From: Agarivorans sp. Alg241-V36
Lineage (GTDB): Bacteria; Pseudomonadota; Gammaproteobacteria; Enterobacterales; Celerinatantimonadaceae
Reading direction: 5' to 3'
Length of the DNA stretch: 64,000 nt
Assembly: GCF_900537085.1 (NCBI RefSeq)
Contig: NZ_UNRE01000009.1
Location: 129,001 to 193,000, forward strand
This document shows positions 51,650-63,472 of this stretch, in pieces (the stretch's first letter is position 1; each line of letters opens with the position of its first letter). Position numbers and translations under genes: made by a program. The notes beneath the pieces were generated by a model. That model was given only the letters and a program-made list of their open reading frames with translations, searched no databases and was not told where the DNA came from.

Positions 51650-54600
51650 TTAACTGTTGTAGCCTAGGTTTGGCGCTAACCAACGCTCAGCTTCTTCCAG
51701 GCTCATATTTTTACGCTTGGCATAATCCTCAACCTGATCTTTTTGAATTGATGCTACAGCAAAATAACGGCTATCAGGATGTGAAAAATACCAGCCTGAC
51801 ACAGCGGCACCGGGCCACATTGCGTAGCTTTCGGTAAGTTGCATGCCAATACGTTGCTCAACGTCCAGCAGCTCCCAAATCAGGCCCTTCTCGGTATGCT
51901 CTGGGCAAGCGGGGTAACCCGGTGCTGGACGAATACCTTGGTAGTTCTCGCGAATCAGTTCTTCATTGCTAAGCGTTTCGTCGGCAGCATAGCCCCAATA
52001 CTCTTTACGCACTTGAGCATGCAAGTATTCTGCAAAGCCTTCGGCTAAACGATCGGCCACCGCTTTAACCATAATGGCGTTGTAGTCATCGCCTTCTTGT
52101 TTGTAGGCTTCGGCTAATTCATCTTCGCCAATCCCACCGGTTACCGCAAAGGCGCCAAAGTAGTCCGCTTTGCCTGACGATTTAGGCGCGATGAAGTCGG
52201 CTAAACAGTTGTTGGCTCCTTTTTTCTTTTCGGTTTGCTGGCGAAGCTGAGAGCTTAGACCCAACAATTCACTACGCGACTCATCGCGATAAATTTCGAT
52301 ATCGTCACCCACGCTGTTAGCGGGGAATAAACCAAATACCCCTGAAACTTTAATCTCACCCTTGGCTTTAAAGCGTTCTAGCATCTCCTTGGCATCAGCA
52401 AAAATCCGCTTAGCCTCTTCACCCACCACTTCATCTTCTAGAATGCGTGGGTATTTACCGGCCAATGACCAAGTCATAAAGAACGGCGTCCAATCGATAT
52501 AAGGTTCTATTTCTGCAATTGATACATTTTCGAACGTTTGAACCCCCAGCTGCTTAGGCACTGGCGGTGTATAGTTTTGCCAATCAATTTCTGCGCGGTT
52601 GGCGCGAGCGACGTCTAGACTCACTGGCGGAGTACGCGGGCGTTTCCGCGCATGTTGCTCACGCACAATCTCATAGTCTTTATCGAGCTTTTCAACAAAG
52701 GCTGGACGTAACTCGTCTGATAACAAGCTTTGACACACGCCAACAGCACGAGAAGCGTTAGATACATACACCACTGGCTTCTCATAATTTTGCTCAATTT
52801 TAACGGCGGTATGAGCTTTTGAAGTAGTTGCGCCACCAATTAGTAGCGGAACATCTAAGCCAGTACGCTGCATTTCTTTAGCAACATGCACCATTTCGTC
52901 TAGCGACGGCGTAATCAAGCCAGATAGACCAATCATGTCCACTTGCTCTTCTTTGGCCACTTTTAAGATCTTGTCGCAAGGTACCATTACGCCCAAATCA
53001 ATCACTTCAAAGTTATTACATTGCAGCACTACGCCAACAATGTTTTTACCAATGTCATGCACATCGCCTTTTACTGTGGCCATTACAATCTTACCGTTAG
53101 AGCGTTGCCCTTCGCCTTTTTCGGCTTCAATATAAGGTTGTAAATAGGCGACTGCACGTTTCATTACCCGCGCTGATTTAACCACTTGTGGTAGGAACAT
53201 TTTACCGTCACCAAACAAGTCGCCCACAACGTTCATGCCATCCATTAATGGCCCTTCAATCACATGCAGCGGGCGCTCTGCCGCTTGGCGAGCGAGCTCG
53301 GTATCGTCTTCAATAAACTCGGTAATGCCTTTAACCAAAGCGTGCTCTAAACGTTTGTTTACGTCCCAGCTGCGCCACTCTAAATCTTGAGTGCTTTCTT
53401 GCTGGCTACCGTCGCCGCGGTACTTATCGGCGATCTCTAGCAGCTCTTCTGTTGCGTTATCGTGGGTATTTAGAACAACCGCTTCAACTTTGTCTTTAAG
53501 CTCTTTAGGAATGTCTGCATAAATGGCTAACTGACCAGCATTCACAATGCCCATGTCCATGCCGTTTTTAATGGCGTAATACAAGAACACCGCGTGAATG
53601 GCTTCACGCACTGGATTGTTACCACGAAACGAGAAGCTCACATTTGATACACCGCCAGAGATCATGGCATGTGGCAGGTTATCTTTAATGTCTTTAACGG
53701 CTTCGATAAAGTCGACGGCATAGTTGTTATGCTCATCGATACCGGTGGCTACAGCAAAGATATTTGGATCAAAAATAATGTCTTCTGGCGGGAAGCCAAC
53801 TTGATTAACCAAAATGTCGTAAGACTTACTACAAATCTCAAACTTGCGCTCTCGGGTATCGGCCTGCCCAACTTCATCAAAGGCCATCACGATTACAGCG
53901 GCACCATAACGACGCAGTATTTTGGCCTGCTCAATAAACGGTTCTACACCTTCTTTCATTGAGATGGAGTTAACCACCGGTTTACCCTGAACACACTGCA
54001 AGCCAGCTTCTAGAATGTCCCATTTAGAAGAGTCAATCATCACCGGTACTTTGGCGATGTCGGGCTCCGAGGCCACCATATTTAGAAAACGCACCATGGC
54101 AGCCTTTGAATCAAGCATACCTTCGTCCATGTTTACATCGATGATTTGCGCGCCGTTTTCTACCTGCTGCAAGGCAACTTCGATAGCTTTATCGTAGTTT
54201 TCTTCTTTAATTAGGCGTTTGAACATGGCCGAGCCAGTAACGTTGTTACGCTCACCCACGTTTACAAATAAGGTTTCTGGCGTGATGGTTAAAGGCTCTA
54301 GGCCAGATAAACGACAGGCAACATCTATTTCTGGTAATTGGCGCGGCTTAACACCTTCTACAGCTTCGGCCATCGCCTTAATATGCTCAGGAGTAGTACC
54401 ACAACAGCCGCCCACTAGGTTTAGGAACCCAGCACGAGCCCACTCACCAATGTGCTCAGCCATCTCGGCAGCTTCTAAGTCATATTCACCAAAGGCATTA
54501 GGTAATCCGGCATTAGGGTGAGCCGACACATAGCTTTCGCTCACCCGGCTTAGCTCTTCTACATACTGGCGCAACTCATCAGGACCAAGGGCACAGTTTA

Positions 54601-55330
54601 AACCCATGCTAATTGGATCGGCGTGGCGCAGCGAGTTGTAAAATGCTTCGGTGGTTTGCCCACTCAGAGTACGACCGGAGGCGTCGGTAATGGTACCTGA
54701 TATCATAATCGGCAGGTCGACACCTAACTCTTCATACACCGACTTAACCGCAAATACCGCTGCCTTAGCATTTAAAGTATCGAAAATAGTTTCGATAAGA
54801 ATTAAGTCACTGCCACCTTCAATCAAGGCTTTGGTTGATTCCTCGTACGCTTCAACTAATTCGTTAAAAGTTACGTTTCTGTAGCCAGGGTCGTTTACAT
54901 CGGGAGAGATAGAACAGGTGCGGTTTGTTGGCCCCAACACCCCCGCTACAAAACGCGGACGCTCTGGGTTTAATGCCGTAACTTCGTCGGCTACCTCGCG
55001 AGCAATTCTGGCAGCTTCACGGTTTATTTCGGCCGAGTAGGCTTCCATGTCGTAATCAGCCATCGCAATGGTGGTAGCGTTAAAGGTATTAGTTTCGAGA
55101 ATGTCAGCGCCAGCCAATAAGTAATCGCGATGGATATCGGCAATGATTTTTGGCTGGGAAAGTACCAACATATCGTTGTTACCTTTTACGTCAGTATGCC
55201 AATCAGCAAAGCGTTCTCCGCGGTAATCAGCCTCTTCTAACTTGTAAGACTGAATCATGGTTCCCATGCCGCCATCGATAATCATGATGCGTTGAGAAAG
55301 TTGCTTTTCTAATTGAGGCCTTGCTGACAC
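51650..55330 (-). CDS. metH: cobalamin-dependent methionine synthase
   Basis: MetH moves a methyl group from methyl-tetrahydrofolate to homocysteine with cobalamin as carrier. The 1226-residue product (E. coli 1227) has all modules: homocysteine domain (zinc Cys in GLNCALGP and [11 protein letters not shown]), pterin domain, cobalamin cap, B12-binding domain with the axial His in [13 protein letters not shown], and the reactivation domain ending near [14 protein letters not shown]. The start is GTG, as in E. coli, with AGGA before it. It lies downstream of metA. Confidence 0.97.
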   Translation of the reverse strand: MSARPQLEKQLSQRIMIIDGGMGTMIQSYKLEEADYRGERFADWHTDVKGNNDMLVLSQPKIIADIHRDYLLAGADILETNTFNATTIAMADYDMEAYSAEINREAARIAREVADEVTALNPERPRFVAGVLGPTNRTCSISPDVNDPGYRNVTFNELVEAYEESTKALIEGGSDLILIETIFDTLNAKAAVFAVKSVYEELGVDLPIMISGTITDASGRTLSGQTTEAFYNSLRHADPISMGLNCALGPDELRQYVEELSRVSESYVSAHPNAGLPNAFGEYDLEAAEMAEHIGEWARAGFLNLVGGCCGTTPEHIKAMAEAVEGVKPRQLPEIDVACRLSGLEPLTITPETLFVNVGERNNVTGSAMFKRLIKEENYDKAIEVALQQVENGAQIIDVNMDEGMLDSKAAMVRFLNMVASEPDIAKVPVMIDSSKWDILEAGLQCVQGKPVVNSISMKEGVEPFIEQAKILRRYGAAVIVMAFDEVGQADTRERKFEICSKSYDILVNQVGFPPEDIIFDPNIFAVATGIDEHNNYAVDFIEAVKDIKDNLPHAMISGGVSNVSFSFRGNNPVREAIHAVFLYYAIKNGMDMGIVNAGQLAIYADIPKELKDKVEAVVLNTHDNATEELLEIADKYRGDGSQQESTQDLEWRSWDVNKRLEHALVKGITEFIEDDTELARQAAERPLHVIEGPLMDGMNVVGDLFGDGKMFLPQVVKSARVMKRAVAYLQPYIEAEKGEGQRSNGKIVMATVKGDVHDIGKNIVGVVLQCNNFEVIDLGVMVPCDKILKVAKEEQVDMIGLSGLITPSLDEMVHVAKEMQRTGLDVPLLIGGATTSKAHTAVKIEQNYEKPVVYVSNASRAVGVCQSLLSDELRPAFVEKLDKDYEIVREQHARKRPRTPPVSLDVARANRAEIDWQNYTPPVPKQLGVQTFENVSIAEIEPYIDWTPFFMTWSLAGKYPRILEDEVVGEEAKRIFADAKEMLERFKAKGEIKVSGVFGLFPANSVGDDIEIYRDESRSELLGLSSQLRQQTEKKKGANNCLADFIAPKSSGKADYFGAFAVTGGIGEDELAEAYKQEGDDYNAIMVKAVADRLAEGFAEYLHAQVRKEYWGYAADETLSNEELIRENYQGIRPAPGYPACPEHTEKGLIWELLDVEQRIGMQLTESYAMWPGAAVSGWYFSHPDSRYFAVASIQKDQVEDYAKRKNMSLEEAERWLAPNLGYNS

Positions 55331-55367
55331 GGGTACATCCTATATTCTTTCGCTGGTATTTCGACAC

Positions 55368-55386
55368 GGCAGTGTAGCACACTGCC
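55368..55386. repeat. 8-bp hairpin in the metA-metH gap
   Basis: GGCAGTGT, loop AGC, ACACTGCC. There is no T run, and no cobalamin riboswitch is recognisable in this 90-base gap. It could be an RNA processing or stability element. Confidence 0.5.
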
Positions 55387-55420
55387 TTTAAGGGCTTAGC
55401 TGCGATAAAGTTATATGAAA

Positions 55421-56362
55421 TTATTTCAAGATATTATCAGACTTGGGCTTTAGCTCGGCTAGGTCGTATGGAGTAATCTGGTAAACGCAATAGTTTAGCC
55501 AGTTATTGTAAAGTAAGTGCCCATGACTACGCCAAGTTGCACAGGGCGGGTTAGTGCAATCATCCTGTGGATAGTAGTTCTCAGGCAACTGAGGCGTTAA
55601 CCCTTCTTGGCTATCGCGCTGATACTCGTTGTGTAAGGTATCTGCGGCATACTCAGGATGGCCAGTAATAAACACTTGGCGAAAATCTTCGCTGGCAAAT
55701 AAATAACTACCTGCTTCGGGGTTATCGGCCAGCACTTTTAAGTCGGTTTCTTCATTGATCAAATTTGAATCAAAGTGGGCAAACCGAGACAATGGCGCTA
55801 AGAAGGCATCGTCAAACCCACGCACTAAAGGGTTATGCTTGTGTTTAGTTTGATGCCAATACACGCCAGACAACTTCTTCTCACGCGTTTGTTTTTCCAA
55901 ACCGTACAAATGATATAGCGCTGCTTGCGCTGCCCAACACAGGTAAAGTGTGGAGGTTACGTGAGTTGTAGACCAGTCGATAATCTCTTTAACTTGATCC
56001 CAATAGTAAACATCCTCAAAGGCCACTTGGCCTAGTGGTGCACCGGTTATAATCAAGCCATCAAAATTACGCTCACGCAGTTTTTCAAAATCACGATAAA
56101 ACTTATCGATATGCTCTTGCGGGGTATTTTTAGATACGCGATGGTTGATGCGCAATAATTTTACATTGACCTGCAAAGGCGAGTTTGAAAGCAAGCGGAG
56201 GATCTGGTTCTCCGTCTCGATTTTTTTTGGCATCAGGTTAAGCAATACCACTTCTAGTGGACGAATATCCTGATGAGCTGCACGACTCTCTGGCATGACA
56301 AATATATTTTCATTGCGCAATACTTCAGCAGCGGGTAACTGATCAGGAATACAAATTGGCAT
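55421..56362 (-). CDS. metA: homoserine O-acyltransferase (MetA)
   Basis: MetA acylates homoserine, the committed step of methionine synthesis. The 313-residue product has the conserved start [20 protein letters not shown], the nucleophile Cys in [18 protein letters not shown], and the catalytic [17 protein letters not shown]. Succinyl- versus acetyl-CoA use cannot be read with certainty; succinyl is usual in gammaproteobacteria. The open frame extends upstream, but the ATG at 56362 has aagga eight bases before it. MetJ boxes precede it, and metH follows. Confidence 0.95.
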   Translation of the reverse strand: MPICIPDQLPAAEVLRNENIFVMPESRAAHQDIRPLEVVLLNLMPKKIETENQILRLLSNSPLQVNVKLLRINHRVSKNTPQEHIDKFYRDFEKLRERNFDGLIITGAPLGQVAFEDVYYWDQVKEIIDWSTTHVTSTLYLCWAAQAALYHLYGLEKQTREKKLSGVYWHQTKHKHNPLVRGFDDAFLAPLSRFAHFDSNLINEETDLKVLADNPEAGSYLFASEDFRQVFITGHPEYAADTLHNEYQRDSQEGLTPQLPENYYPQDDCTNPPCATWRSHGHLLYNNWLNYCVYQITPYDLAELKPKSDNILK

Positions 56363-56391
56363 ATAAAGGTTCCTTGCTAACAACAGGCAAT

Positions 56392-56415
56392 GTATGTCTA
56401 GACATCTAGATACCT
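56392..56415 (-). promoter_or_regulatory. tandem MetJ (met box) operator of metA
   Basis: Three contiguous 8-base units, gtatgtct, agacatct and agatacct, fit the MetJ consensus AGACGTCT; the middle matches 7 of 8. They end 30 bases before the metA start. MetJ with S-adenosylmethionine would repress metA (and metH by read-through). Confidence 0.85.
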
Positions 56416-56520
56416 ATTTTAGTTAGATTGTACGCTATGTCTAGAACTTGTTAAAAGCAGCTGATTTTATGCGGCAAATTCTTCATAATGCTGGCTAGAC
56501 AGATGAAGTAGAAAGGGAAA

Positions 56521-57783
56521 ATGGCAGAGTTAAAGCTAAATGTTGAACGTTTACAGATAGGTGTTTATGTAAAACTGCCTGTTAAATGGGGCGAGCACCC
56601 ATTTATGTTCACCAGCTTCAAGATTAAAAGCCAAGACCAGATCGAAGTGATTCATAACCTCGGTTTGAAACATGTCATTGTTGTTCCTGAAAAAAGCGAC
56701 AAGCCCCCCTTGCCTGCCGATCAAGAAGGAAGTGGCAACTCAAAGGCTGATAGCAAGGCGCAAGAAAAAGCCGAAAAAGCCCTTTGGGAAGAAAAGCGCG
56801 CCCGTATTGAAGAACTTAAAAACTACCGTCGCAACCTGCAAAAAGTAGAAAAAGAGTTTGACCGTTCCATGGCTCAGGTTCGCGCCGTGATGGCTAAGCT
56901 TAAGAGCCGCCCGCTAAATGCAGTGGACGACGCAACCAGCCTCATTAACAACTTAGCCGATGACTTATTGTCCGGTGAAAATGTTGTGCTTCATTTAATG
57001 AACGACAGCAAAGATGCAGATAGCTTCTATTACCATAGTCTCAACGTTTCGATCCTTGCGATGATGCTGGCTAAAGCTGCTGGTTTTTCTGAGCGCGATA
57101 TTAAGATTTTAGGTTTGGCTGGCTTGTTCCATGATGTTGGGAAAATGAAGATTCCCGACAAAATACTGCGCAAGCCGGGCAAACTTACCGCTCAAGAAGC
57201 CAACCTTCTTAAGATGCACACCAAATATGGTGCAGACTTTCTTAAACTCTCTGAGACTTTGCCAGCAAAAGTAAAATTAATTGCTGAGCAGCACCACGAG
57301 TTTTTAGATGGAAGTGGCTATCCGAAGAAGTTAAAAGGTGAACAAATTGACCGTTTGTCACAATTGATTTCAGTGGTAAATGAATACGATAGCTTGTGTC
57401 ATCCAAGAGATGTTAAACAAACCCGGATTCCTTTTACGGTTATCTCATATCTTTATAAGCAGCGTAAAGAACAGTTAAATACTGCAGATTTAGGTATTTT
57501 GATCCGTTTACTGGGGATTTACCCACCAGGTAGTGTGGTACAGCTTAGTTCCGGTCAAATTGGCTTGGTGATGTCTGTAAACTCAGAGCGCTTGTTATTT
57601 CCTGCAGTACAAGTCTACGATGCCAATATCCCGCGCACCGAAGCACCAATCATCGATTTAGAAGCAGCTGGCTTAACCATTGAGAAGGCTTTAAAGCCAA
57701 GTGCTCTGCCGGATGCTGTTTTTGAATACCTTAACCCCAGAGCTCGAATCTCCTACTACTTCGACCACAATAAGCGTTTGTAG
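56521..57783 (+). CDS. HD-GYP cyclic-di-GMP phosphodiesterase
   Basis: A 420-residue protein with an N-terminal DUF3391-like domain, a Lys/Glu-rich coiled coil (about 75-125) and an HD-GYP domain. The HD motif is in LAGLFHDVGKMKIPDKILRK and the GYP motif in AEQHHEFLDGSGYPKKLKGE; all the metal ligands expected are visible. It likely degrades cyclic-di-GMP to GMP in the cytoplasm and would oppose the GGDEF enzyme in this window. No neighbours in the operon. Confidence 0.92.
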   Translation: MAELKLNVERLQIGVYVKLPVKWGEHPFMFTSFKIKSQDQIEVIHNLGLKHVIVVPEKSDKPPLPADQEGSGNSKADSKAQEKAEKALWEEKRARIEELKNYRRNLQKVEKEFDRSMAQVRAVMAKLKSRPLNAVDDATSLINNLADDLLSGENVVLHLMNDSKDADSFYYHSLNVSILAMMLAKAAGFSERDIKILGLAGLFHDVGKMKIPDKILRKPGKLTAQEANLLKMHTKYGADFLKLSETLPAKVKLIAEQHHEFLDGSGYPKKLKGEQIDRLSQLISVVNEYDSLCHPRDVKQTRIPFTVISYLYKQRKEQLNTADLGILIRLLGIYPPGSVVQLSSGQIGLVMSVNSERLLFPAVQVYDANIPRTEAPIIDLEAAGLTIEKALKPSALPDAVFEYLNPRARISYYFDHNKRL

Positions 57784-57844
57784 CTATTTGAACTAGCAGT
57801 TGTTCTGCCCAAATCAATTGCTCCACAGTAAATTTTAGACAAAA

Positions 57845-57870
57845 AAAAGCCGGACCTAAGTCCGGCTTTT
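57845..57870. terminator. bidirectional terminator after rplQ
   Basis: AAAAGCCGGAC, loop CTAA, GTCCGGCTTTT: perfect 11-bp stem. On the minus strand it is followed by eight T; it ends the alpha operon and faces the HD-GYP gene. Confidence 0.95.
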
Positions 57871-57888
57871 TAAGCTTGGTGTCTGAGT

Positions 57889-58281
57889 TTACTCAGCAGC
57901 TTCTTCAACTACTTCTTCAACTTCAGGACGGTCCAATAATTCAATGTATGCCATAGGAGCATTGTCGCCAGCACGGAAACCACATTTTAAAATGCGAGTA
58001 TAACCGCCTGCACGTTCTTTGAATCGTGGGCCGATTTCAGCAAATAGCTTACCAACTACTTCTGCATCGCGAGTACGAGCAAAAGCTAGACGACGGTTAG
58101 CTACACTGTCATTTTTAGCCAATGTAATTAATGGCTCAACAACACGGCGAAGCTCTTTGGCTTTAGGCAATGTTGTCTTGATAACTTCATGGCGAACCAA
58201 TGAACTGGCCATATTCCGGAACATAGCCTGACGATGGCTACTATTTCGGTTCAATTGACGACCACTCTGACGATGGCGCAT
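57889..58281 (-). CDS. rplQ: 50S ribosomal protein L17
   Basis: The 130-residue protein begins [20 protein letters not shown] followed by [12 protein letters not shown], the L17 signature, with RYTRILK-type C-terminal features ([20 protein letters not shown]). The acidic C-terminal tail ([10 protein letters not shown]) is common in gammaproteobacteria. Last gene of the alpha operon, downstream of rpoA. Confidence 0.98.
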   Translation of the reverse strand: MRHRQSGRQLNRNSSHRQAMFRNMASSLVRHEVIKTTLPKAKELRRVVEPLITLAKNDSVANRRLAFARTRDAEVVGKLFAEIGPRFKERAGGYTRILKCGFRAGDNAPMAYIELLDRPEVEEVVEEAAE

Positions 58282-58319
58282 GACCTTATCCTTCTATATT
58301 AAGACGTTAAAACCAGTGA

Positions 58320-59306
58320 CTACTTATCAGCGATGCTAGCAGGTGGCCAGTTTTCTAGGCGCATGCCTAGAGACAAACCACGTGATGCCAATACATCTTT
58401 GATTTCTGTAAGCGACTTTTTACCCAAGTTAGGGGTTTTAAGTAGCTCAACTTCGGTACGTTGTACCAAGTCACCAATGTAATGAATCGCTTCTGCCTTC
58501 AAACAGTTAGCAGAGCGTACTGTCAACTCTAGATCATCGACAGGACGAAGCAGGATTGGATCAAACTCTGGCTTCTCTTCTTTTTCTTCAGGCTCACTTA
58601 CGTCACGTAAGTCAACGAAGGCATCCAACTGCTCTGCAAGAATTGTTGCACTGCGGCGGATAGCTTCCTCTGGATCAAGAGTACCATTGGTTTCCATATC
58701 GATAACCAATTTGTCCAAGTCAGTACGTTGCTCTACACGTGCAGCTTCAACAGTATAAGCAATACGCTCTACTGGGCTGTAAGCCGCATCAGTTAGCAAA
58801 CGACCAATTGGACGCTCTTCATCTTCAGAGTGAACCCGAACTGAAGCTGGTACGTAACCACGACCACGTTCAACCTTAATGCGCATGCTGATTTCAGCGT
58901 TGCTGCTAAGGTGACAAATAACGTGCTCAGGGTTAGTGATTTCGACATCAGCGTCGTGCTGAATGTCGCCTGCAACCACAGGACCTGCTCCAGACTTGGT
59001 AAGACTCAATGTTACTTCGTCTTTACCTTCTAACTTTACAGCAATACCTTTCAGGTTAAGCAAGATTTCCAAGATATCCTCTTGAACGCCTTCCTTACTG
59101 CTGTACTCATGCAACACGCCATCGATTTCTACTTCAGTTACCGCACAACCTGGCATTGAAGATAAAAGAATACGACGAAGAGCGTTACCTAAAGTGTGGC
59201 CAAAACCACGCTCTAACGGCTCAAGCGTAACCTTTGCACGAGTTGGGCTAACTTGTTCGATCTCAACTAGCCTTGGTTTTAGAAACTCTGTTACAGAACC
59301 CTGCAT
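58320..59306 (-). CDS. rpoA: RNA polymerase alpha subunit
   Basis: The 328-residue product (E. coli 329) has the N-terminal assembly domain ([20 protein letters not shown]) and the C-terminal domain that contacts UP elements and activators ([20 protein letters not shown], followed by [20 protein letters not shown]). The start ATG (59306) follows gagagg; an upstream in-frame start at 59327 would give seven extra residues. Alpha operon, between rpsD and rplQ. Confidence 0.99.
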   Translation of the reverse strand: MQGSVTEFLKPRLVEIEQVSPTRAKVTLEPLERGFGHTLGNALRRILLSSMPGCAVTEVEIDGVLHEYSSKEGVQEDILEILLNLKGIAVKLEGKDEVTLSLTKSGAGPVVAGDIQHDADVEITNPEHVICHLSSNAEISMRIKVERGRGYVPASVRVHSEDEERPIGRLLTDAAYSPVERIAYTVEAARVEQRTDLDKLVIDMETNGTLDPEEAIRRSATILAEQLDAFVDLRDVSEPEEKEEKPEFDPILLRPVDDLELTVRSANCLKAEAIHYIGDLVQRTEVELLKTPNLGKKSLTEIKDVLASRGLSLGMRLENWPPASIADK

Positions 59307-59329
59307 TGTGTCCTCTCTATAATTCAACT

Positions 59330-59950
59330 TTACTTAGAGTAAAGTTCGACGATCAGCTGTTCGTTAATTTCCGCAGACAAGTCAGCGCGCTCAGGTAGGC
59401 GCTTGAAAGTGCCTTCCATCTTAGTTGCGTCTACTTCTACCCACGATGCCGCTTCACGTTGTCCAGCGATTTCTAATGATGCAACGATACGCGCTTGCTT
59501 CTTAGATTTTTCGCGAACACTGATAACGTCTTCTGGTAATACCTTGTAAGAAGGAATGTTTACCACTTTACCGTTTACTAGAATAGCTTTGTGGCTAACT
59601 AGCTGACGAGCTTCAGCGCGAGTTGCACCAAAACCTACACGGTAAACAACGTTATCTAAACGACTTTCTAACAACTGCAACAAGTTTTCACCGGTGTTGC
59701 CTTTAAGGCGAGCAGCAGCTTTATAGTAGTTGCGGAATTGCTTTTCAAGAATGCCGTATAAACGACGAACTTTTTGCTTCTCACGAAGCTGTAAACCGTA
59801 GTCTGAAAGACGCGCTTTACGTGCACCGTGTTGTCCAGGTGCTGTATCCAACTTACACTTTGTGTCGATCGCACGTACACCACTTTTCAAGAAAAGATCG
59901 GTACCCTCACGACGGCTAAGTTTAAGCTTTGGACCTAAATATCTTGCCAT
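59330..59950 (-). CDS. rpsD: 30S ribosomal protein S4
   Basis: The 206-residue S4 starts [20 protein letters not shown], with the S4 domain [20 protein letters not shown] and [21 protein letters not shown]4 nucleates 30S assembly and represses its own operon by binding the leader before rpsM; that leader is recognisable at 60737-60822. Confidence 0.99.
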   Translation of the reverse strand: MARYLGPKLKLSRREGTDLFLKSGVRAIDTKCKLDTAPGQHGARKARLSDYGLQLREKQKVRRLYGILEKQFRNYYKAAARLKGNTGENLLQLLESRLDNVVYRVGFGATRAEARQLVSHKAILVNGKVVNIPSYKVLPEDVISVREKSKKQARIVASLEIAGQREAASWVEVDATKMEGTFKRLPERADLSAEINEQLIVELYSK

Positions 59951-59976
59951 TTTTCTTTCTCCAATCTATCCAGAAA

Positions 59977-60366
59977 CTACACGCGGCGTTTCTTAGGTGG
60001 ACGACAGCCATTGTGTGGAATCGGAGTCACGTCGGTGATGTTAGTCACACGGAAACCCGCTGCATGTAATGCACGGATTGAAGACTCACGACCAGGACCT
60101 GGGCCGTTTACAAACACTTCTACGTTCTTAAGGCCGTAGTCTTTAGCTGCTTCAGCAGCACGTTCAGCAGCAACCTGTGCAGCAAACGGAGTAGACTTAC
60201 GAGAACCACGGAAACCTGAACCACCCGCGGTAGCCCAAGAAAGCGCGTTGCCCTGACGATCAGTGATAGTCACGATAGTATTGTTGAAAGAAGCATGGAT
60301 ATGAGCCATGCCATCAGCAACTTGTTTTTTTACGCGTTTACGAGCGCGAGTCGGAGTTTTAGCCAT
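59977..60366 (-). CDS. rpsK: 30S ribosomal protein S11
   Basis: A 129-residue S11: [20 protein letters not shown], the nearby [20 protein letters not shown], and the C-terminal [20 protein letters not shown]. The true start is the third codon of the longest frame (60366), with ggggtgag upstream. Alpha operon. Confidence 0.98.
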   Translation of the reverse strand: MAKTPTRARKRVKKQVADGMAHIHASFNNTIVTITDRQGNALSWATAGGSGFRGSRKSTPFAAQVAAERAAEAAKDYGLKNVEVFVNGPGPGRESSIRALHAAGFRVTNITDVTPIPHNGCRPPKKRRV

Positions 60367-60379
60367 TATCACTCACCCC

Positions 60380-60736
60380 TTATTTCTTAATAGGTTTGCG
60401 AGGACCTTTACGGGTGCGCGCATTAGTTTTAGTGCGCTGACCGCGAAGGGGCAAACTGCGACGATGACGAAGTCCACGGTAACAACCGAGGTCCATCAGG
60501 CGCTTAATGTTCATTGATACTTCACGGCGTAGATCACCTTCAACGGTGAATTTAGCTACTTCGTCACGAAGTTTATCGATTTGTGTTTCGTCAAGTTCTC
60601 TGATCTTAACATCTTCAGCGATACCAGCTGCCGCACAGATTTTCTGTGAACGGGTTAAGCCAATGCCGAAGATTGCAGTTAAAGCAATAACTGCGTGCTT
60701 CTGATCAGGAATGTTAATGCCGGCTATACGGGCCAT
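60380..60736 (-). CDS. rpsM: 30S ribosomal protein S13
   Basis: A 118-residue S13: [20 protein letters not shown], with [20 protein letters not shown], then [20 protein letters not shown]. The start at 60736 has the AGGAG of the S4-regulated leader seven bases before it. First gene of the alpha operon. Confidence 0.98.
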   Translation of the reverse strand: MARIAGINIPDQKHAVIALTAIFGIGLTRSQKICAAAGIAEDVKIRELDETQIDKLRDEVAKFTVEGDLRREVSMNIKRLMDLGCYRGLRHRRSLPLRGQRTKTNARTRKGPRKPIKK

Positions 60737-60822
60737 TGGCACACTCCTATTTTTCGTGTTAAACGAAGGCCATCTGTGAAAAGCCCGTAAGGATACTCAA
60801 CAGATGACCACATTGCAAATAA
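60737..60822 (-). promoter_or_regulatory. alpha-operon leader with S4-binding pseudoknot
   Basis: The untranslated stretch before rpsM contains GAGTATCCTTACGGGCTTTT, CACAGATGG and aaataggag, matching the conserved parts of the E. coli alpha-operon mRNA leader (GAGUAUCC ... ACGGGCUUUUCA ... AGGAG). In E. coli S4 stabilises a pseudoknot here and traps the initiating ribosome. Confidence 0.8.
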
Positions 60823-60843
60823 TATTGTCTTGAAATCTACTAA

Positions 60844-60957
60844 CTAGCCTTGGCGCTGTTTATGCTTTGGCTCACTGCAAATTACACGCACAACACCGTT
60901 GCGCTTAATAACTTTACAGTTACGGCAGATTTTCTTAACGGATGCACGTACTTTCAT
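60844..60957 (-). CDS. rpmJ: 50S ribosomal protein L36
   Basis: A 37-residue zinc-ribbon L36: [20 protein letters not shown], then [17 protein letters not shown]; three Cys and a His form the zinc site (C11, C14, C27 and H32). This is the usual zinc-binding (C+) form. It lies between secY and the alpha operon leader, as in E. coli. Confidence 0.96.
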
Positions 60958-60998
60958 TGCTATCTCCGCGAAAGTTAAAGTCCAATCTCAAGGGCGGC

Positions 60999-62324
60999 CT
61001 ATCGGCCGTAACCTTTAAGATTAGCTTTTTTCAGAACCGAACCATATTGATGAGACATCAAATGGGTTTGGACCTGAGCCATAAAGTCCATGATAACCAC
61101 CACTACAATAAGTAGCGAAGTACCACCGAAGTAGAACTGAACGTTCATTCCGATCATCATAAACTCAGGAATTAAACATACAAACGTGATGTACAAAGCA
61201 CCAGCTAGGGTTAAACGAGTCATCACCTTGTCGATGTATCGCGAGGTTTGCTCACCAGGGCGAATACCCGGAATGAACGCACCACTCTTCTTCAAGTTAT
61301 CTGCTGTTTCGCGAGGGTTAAATACCAACGCAGTATAGAAGAAGCAGAAGAAGATAATGGCTGCTGCATACAAGAACACATATAACGGTTGCCCAGGTTG
61401 TAAGGTTAGTGACAGGTCAGATAAGAAAGATAAACCTTCGTTTTGACCGAACCACTGCGCCAACGTGCCAGGGAACAGAATAATACTTGAAGCAAAAATA
61501 GCTGGGATAACACCCGCCATGTTTACCTTAAGTGGTAAATGTGTGCTTTGCGCAGCAAACACTTTGCGACCTTGTTGGCGTTTTGCATAGTTAACAACGA
61601 TACGTCGTTGTCCACGTTCTACAAATACCACAAAGAAGGTCACCGCAAATACAAGAGCAACGATGAACAAGAGTAACAACAAATGCAACTCTCCTTGACG
61701 CGCCTGCTCAGCCGTCTGACCGATTGCAGAAGGCAATCCTGCCACAATACCAGCAAAAATCAGAATCGAAATCCCGTTGCCAATACCGCGTTCAGTAATT
61801 TGCTCACCTAACCACATTAGGAACATTGTTCCCGTTACCAAGCTAACCACCGCAGTGAAATAGAATGGTAGACCTGGGTTGATTACCAGACCAGCCATCA
61901 TATTTGGTAAGCCAGTAGCTATACCAATAGCTTGGAAGGTTGCTAGAACCAGTGTGCTATAACGCGTGTATTGACTAATTTTACGTCGACCCGACTCGCC
62001 TTCCTTTTTAAGTTCGGCAAGTGTTGGGTGAACAACAGTCAATAACTGGATGATAATCGATGCCGAAATATACGGCATGATACCTAACGCGAAAATAGAC
62101 GCACGTGAAAGTGCACCACCTGAAAACATATTAAACATTTCCAGAATGGTACCTTTCTGCTGGTCAAACAACGCGGCCAGTACAGCGGCATCAATCCCAG
62201 GTAACGGCACAAAGGAGCCGGCTCGGAACACAATAATGGCTCCAAGCACAAATAATAAACGACTCTTAAGCTCGCTTAAGCCGCCTTGTGCACTTGCTGA
62301 TGCTGTTCCTGGATTCTTAGCCAT
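60999..62324 (-). CDS. secY: protein translocase subunit SecY
   Basis: The 441-residue channel subunit (E. coli 443) has ten spans. Visible marks are [20 protein letters not shown], the plug-region [20 protein letters not shown] and the cytoplasmic loop [20 protein letters not shown]. It is the last large gene of the spc operon. Confidence 0.98.
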   Translation of the reverse strand: MAKNPGTASASAQGGLSELKSRLLFVLGAIIVFRAGSFVPLPGIDAAVLAALFDQQKGTILEMFNMFSGGALSRASIFALGIMPYISASIIIQLLTVVHPTLAELKKEGESGRRKISQYTRYSTLVLATFQAIGIATGLPNMMAGLVINPGLPFYFTAVVSLVTGTMFLMWLGEQITERGIGNGISILIFAGIVAGLPSAIGQTAEQARQGELHLLLLLFIVALVFAVTFFVVFVERGQRRIVVNYAKRQQGRKVFAAQSTHLPLKVNMAGVIPAIFASSIILFPGTLAQWFGQNEGLSFLSDLSLTLQPGQPLYVFLYAAAIIFFCFFYTALVFNPRETADNLKKSGAFIPGIRPGEQTSRYIDKVMTRLTLAGALYITFVCLIPEFMMIGMNVQFYFGGTSLLIVVVVIMDFMAQVQTHLMSHQYGSVLKKANLKGYGR

Positions 62325-62332
62325 GTTTTGTA

Positions 62333-62767
62333 CTATTCCTCGATTTTACCGCCAGCAGCTTCAATTGCTGCCAGTGCGCCTTTAGTTACACGCAGGCCAC
62401 GTAAGGTAACTGGTGCTTTTACTTCGCCAGATAGTACTACTTTTGCAAACTTAATGTTGCGAGTAATAAGACCAGCAGCCTTCAAAGCGTCCAAATCTAC
62501 CACGTCAGCAGTAACTTTAGCTAGCTCGCTAGTGCGAACTTCAGCAGTTACCATTGATTTACGTGAAGTAAAACCAAATTTAGGCAAACGTTGTTTCAAA
62601 GGCATTTGACCGCCTTCGAAACCTGGGCGAACACTACCGCCAGAACGAGACTTCTGACCTTTGTGACCGCGACCACCAGTTTTACCTAAACCAGAACCAA
62701 TACCACGACCTACACGCTTAGCATTTGGCTTAGAGCCAGCTGCTGGAGAAAGAGTATTCAAACGCAT
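62333..62767 (-). CDS. rplO: 50S ribosomal protein L15
   Basis: A 144-residue L15: [40 protein letters not shown] and [20 protein letters not shown]. Spc operon, eight bases upstream of secY. Confidence 0.99.
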   Translation of the reverse strand: MRLNTLSPAAGSKPNAKRVGRGIGSGLGKTGGRGHKGQKSRSGGSVRPGFEGGQMPLKQRLPKFGFTSRKSMVTAEVRTSELAKVTADVVDLDALKAAGLITRNIKFAKVVLSGEVKAPVTLRGLRVTKGALAAIEAAGGKIEE

Positions 62768-62769
62768 GA

Positions 62770-62952
62770 TTATTCTCCCTCAACCTTAACCATGTAAGAA
62801 ATTTTATTAATCATACCGCGAACACAAGGAGTATCCTCTAGTTCTACAGTGTGGTTAATGCGACGAAGACCTAGACCAGTTAAGGTCGCACGGTGCTTAG
62901 GCAAACGCCCGATACCGCTTTTAGTCTGTGTTACTTTAATTTTGTTCGACAT
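62770..62952 (-). CDS. rpmD: 50S ribosomal protein L30
   Basis: A 60-residue L30: [40 protein letters not shown], ending [11 protein letters not shown]. Two bases before rplO. Confidence 0.98.
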   Translation of the reverse strand: MSNKIKVTQTKSGIGRLPKHRATLTGLGLRRINHTVELEDTPCVRGMINKISYMVKVEGE

Positions 62953-62958
62953 GGCTTA

Positions 62959-63462
62959 TTACCCCAGAATTTCTTGGACGCTTAGGCCACGCTTCGCAGC
63001 AACGTCTTGTGGAGAATGCATATTCTCAAGAGCGTCGATAGTAGCGCGAACAATGTTAATTGGGTTAGTAGAACCGTATGCCTTAGACAATACGTTCTGC
63101 ACACCCGCAACTTCTAGAACAGCACGCATCGCACCACCGGCAATAATACCAGTACCCTCTGATGCAGGTTGCATGTAAACACGCGACCCAGAGTGGCGAC
63201 CCTTAATAGGATGCTGAAGTGTAGTGCCTCTCAGCTGTACACTTGTAAGGTTACGACGCGCTTTTTCCATTGCTTTTTGAATAGCAGCTGGAACTTCGCG
63301 AGCTTTACCATAACCAAACCCTACGCGACCGTTACCGTCACCCACTACTGTTAGAGCAGTGAAACTGAAGATACGACCACCTTTAACTACTTTTGACACA
63401 CGGTTTACAGCGATAAGCTTTTCGTTCAGATCACTACCGGCTTGTGCTTCAAATTTAGACAT
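62959..63462 (-). CDS. rpsE: 30S ribosomal protein S5
   Basis: A 167-residue S5: [40 protein letters not shown], and [20 protein letters not shown]. Between rplR and rpmD, as in E. coli. Confidence 0.98.
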   Translation of the reverse strand: MSKFEAQAGSDLNEKLIAVNRVSKVVKGGRIFSFTALTVVGDGNGRVGFGYGKAREVPAAIQKAMEKARRNLTSVQLRGTTLQHPIKGRHSGSRVYMQPASEGTGIIAGGAMRAVLEVAGVQNVLSKAYGSTNPINIVRATIDALENMHSPQDVAAKRGLSVQEILG

Positions 63463-63472
63463 GACTCACTCC

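Noticed and set aside
51487-51837. Plus-strand 116-codon open frame overlapping the metH 3' end
   Set aside because: More than half of it is antisense to metH; there is no good ribosome site or family pattern. Only the small hairpin within it is kept.
55331-55420. Possible cobalamin riboswitch before metH
   Set aside because: The gap is only 90 bases and lacks the conserved B12-box pattern; only an 8-bp hairpin is present.
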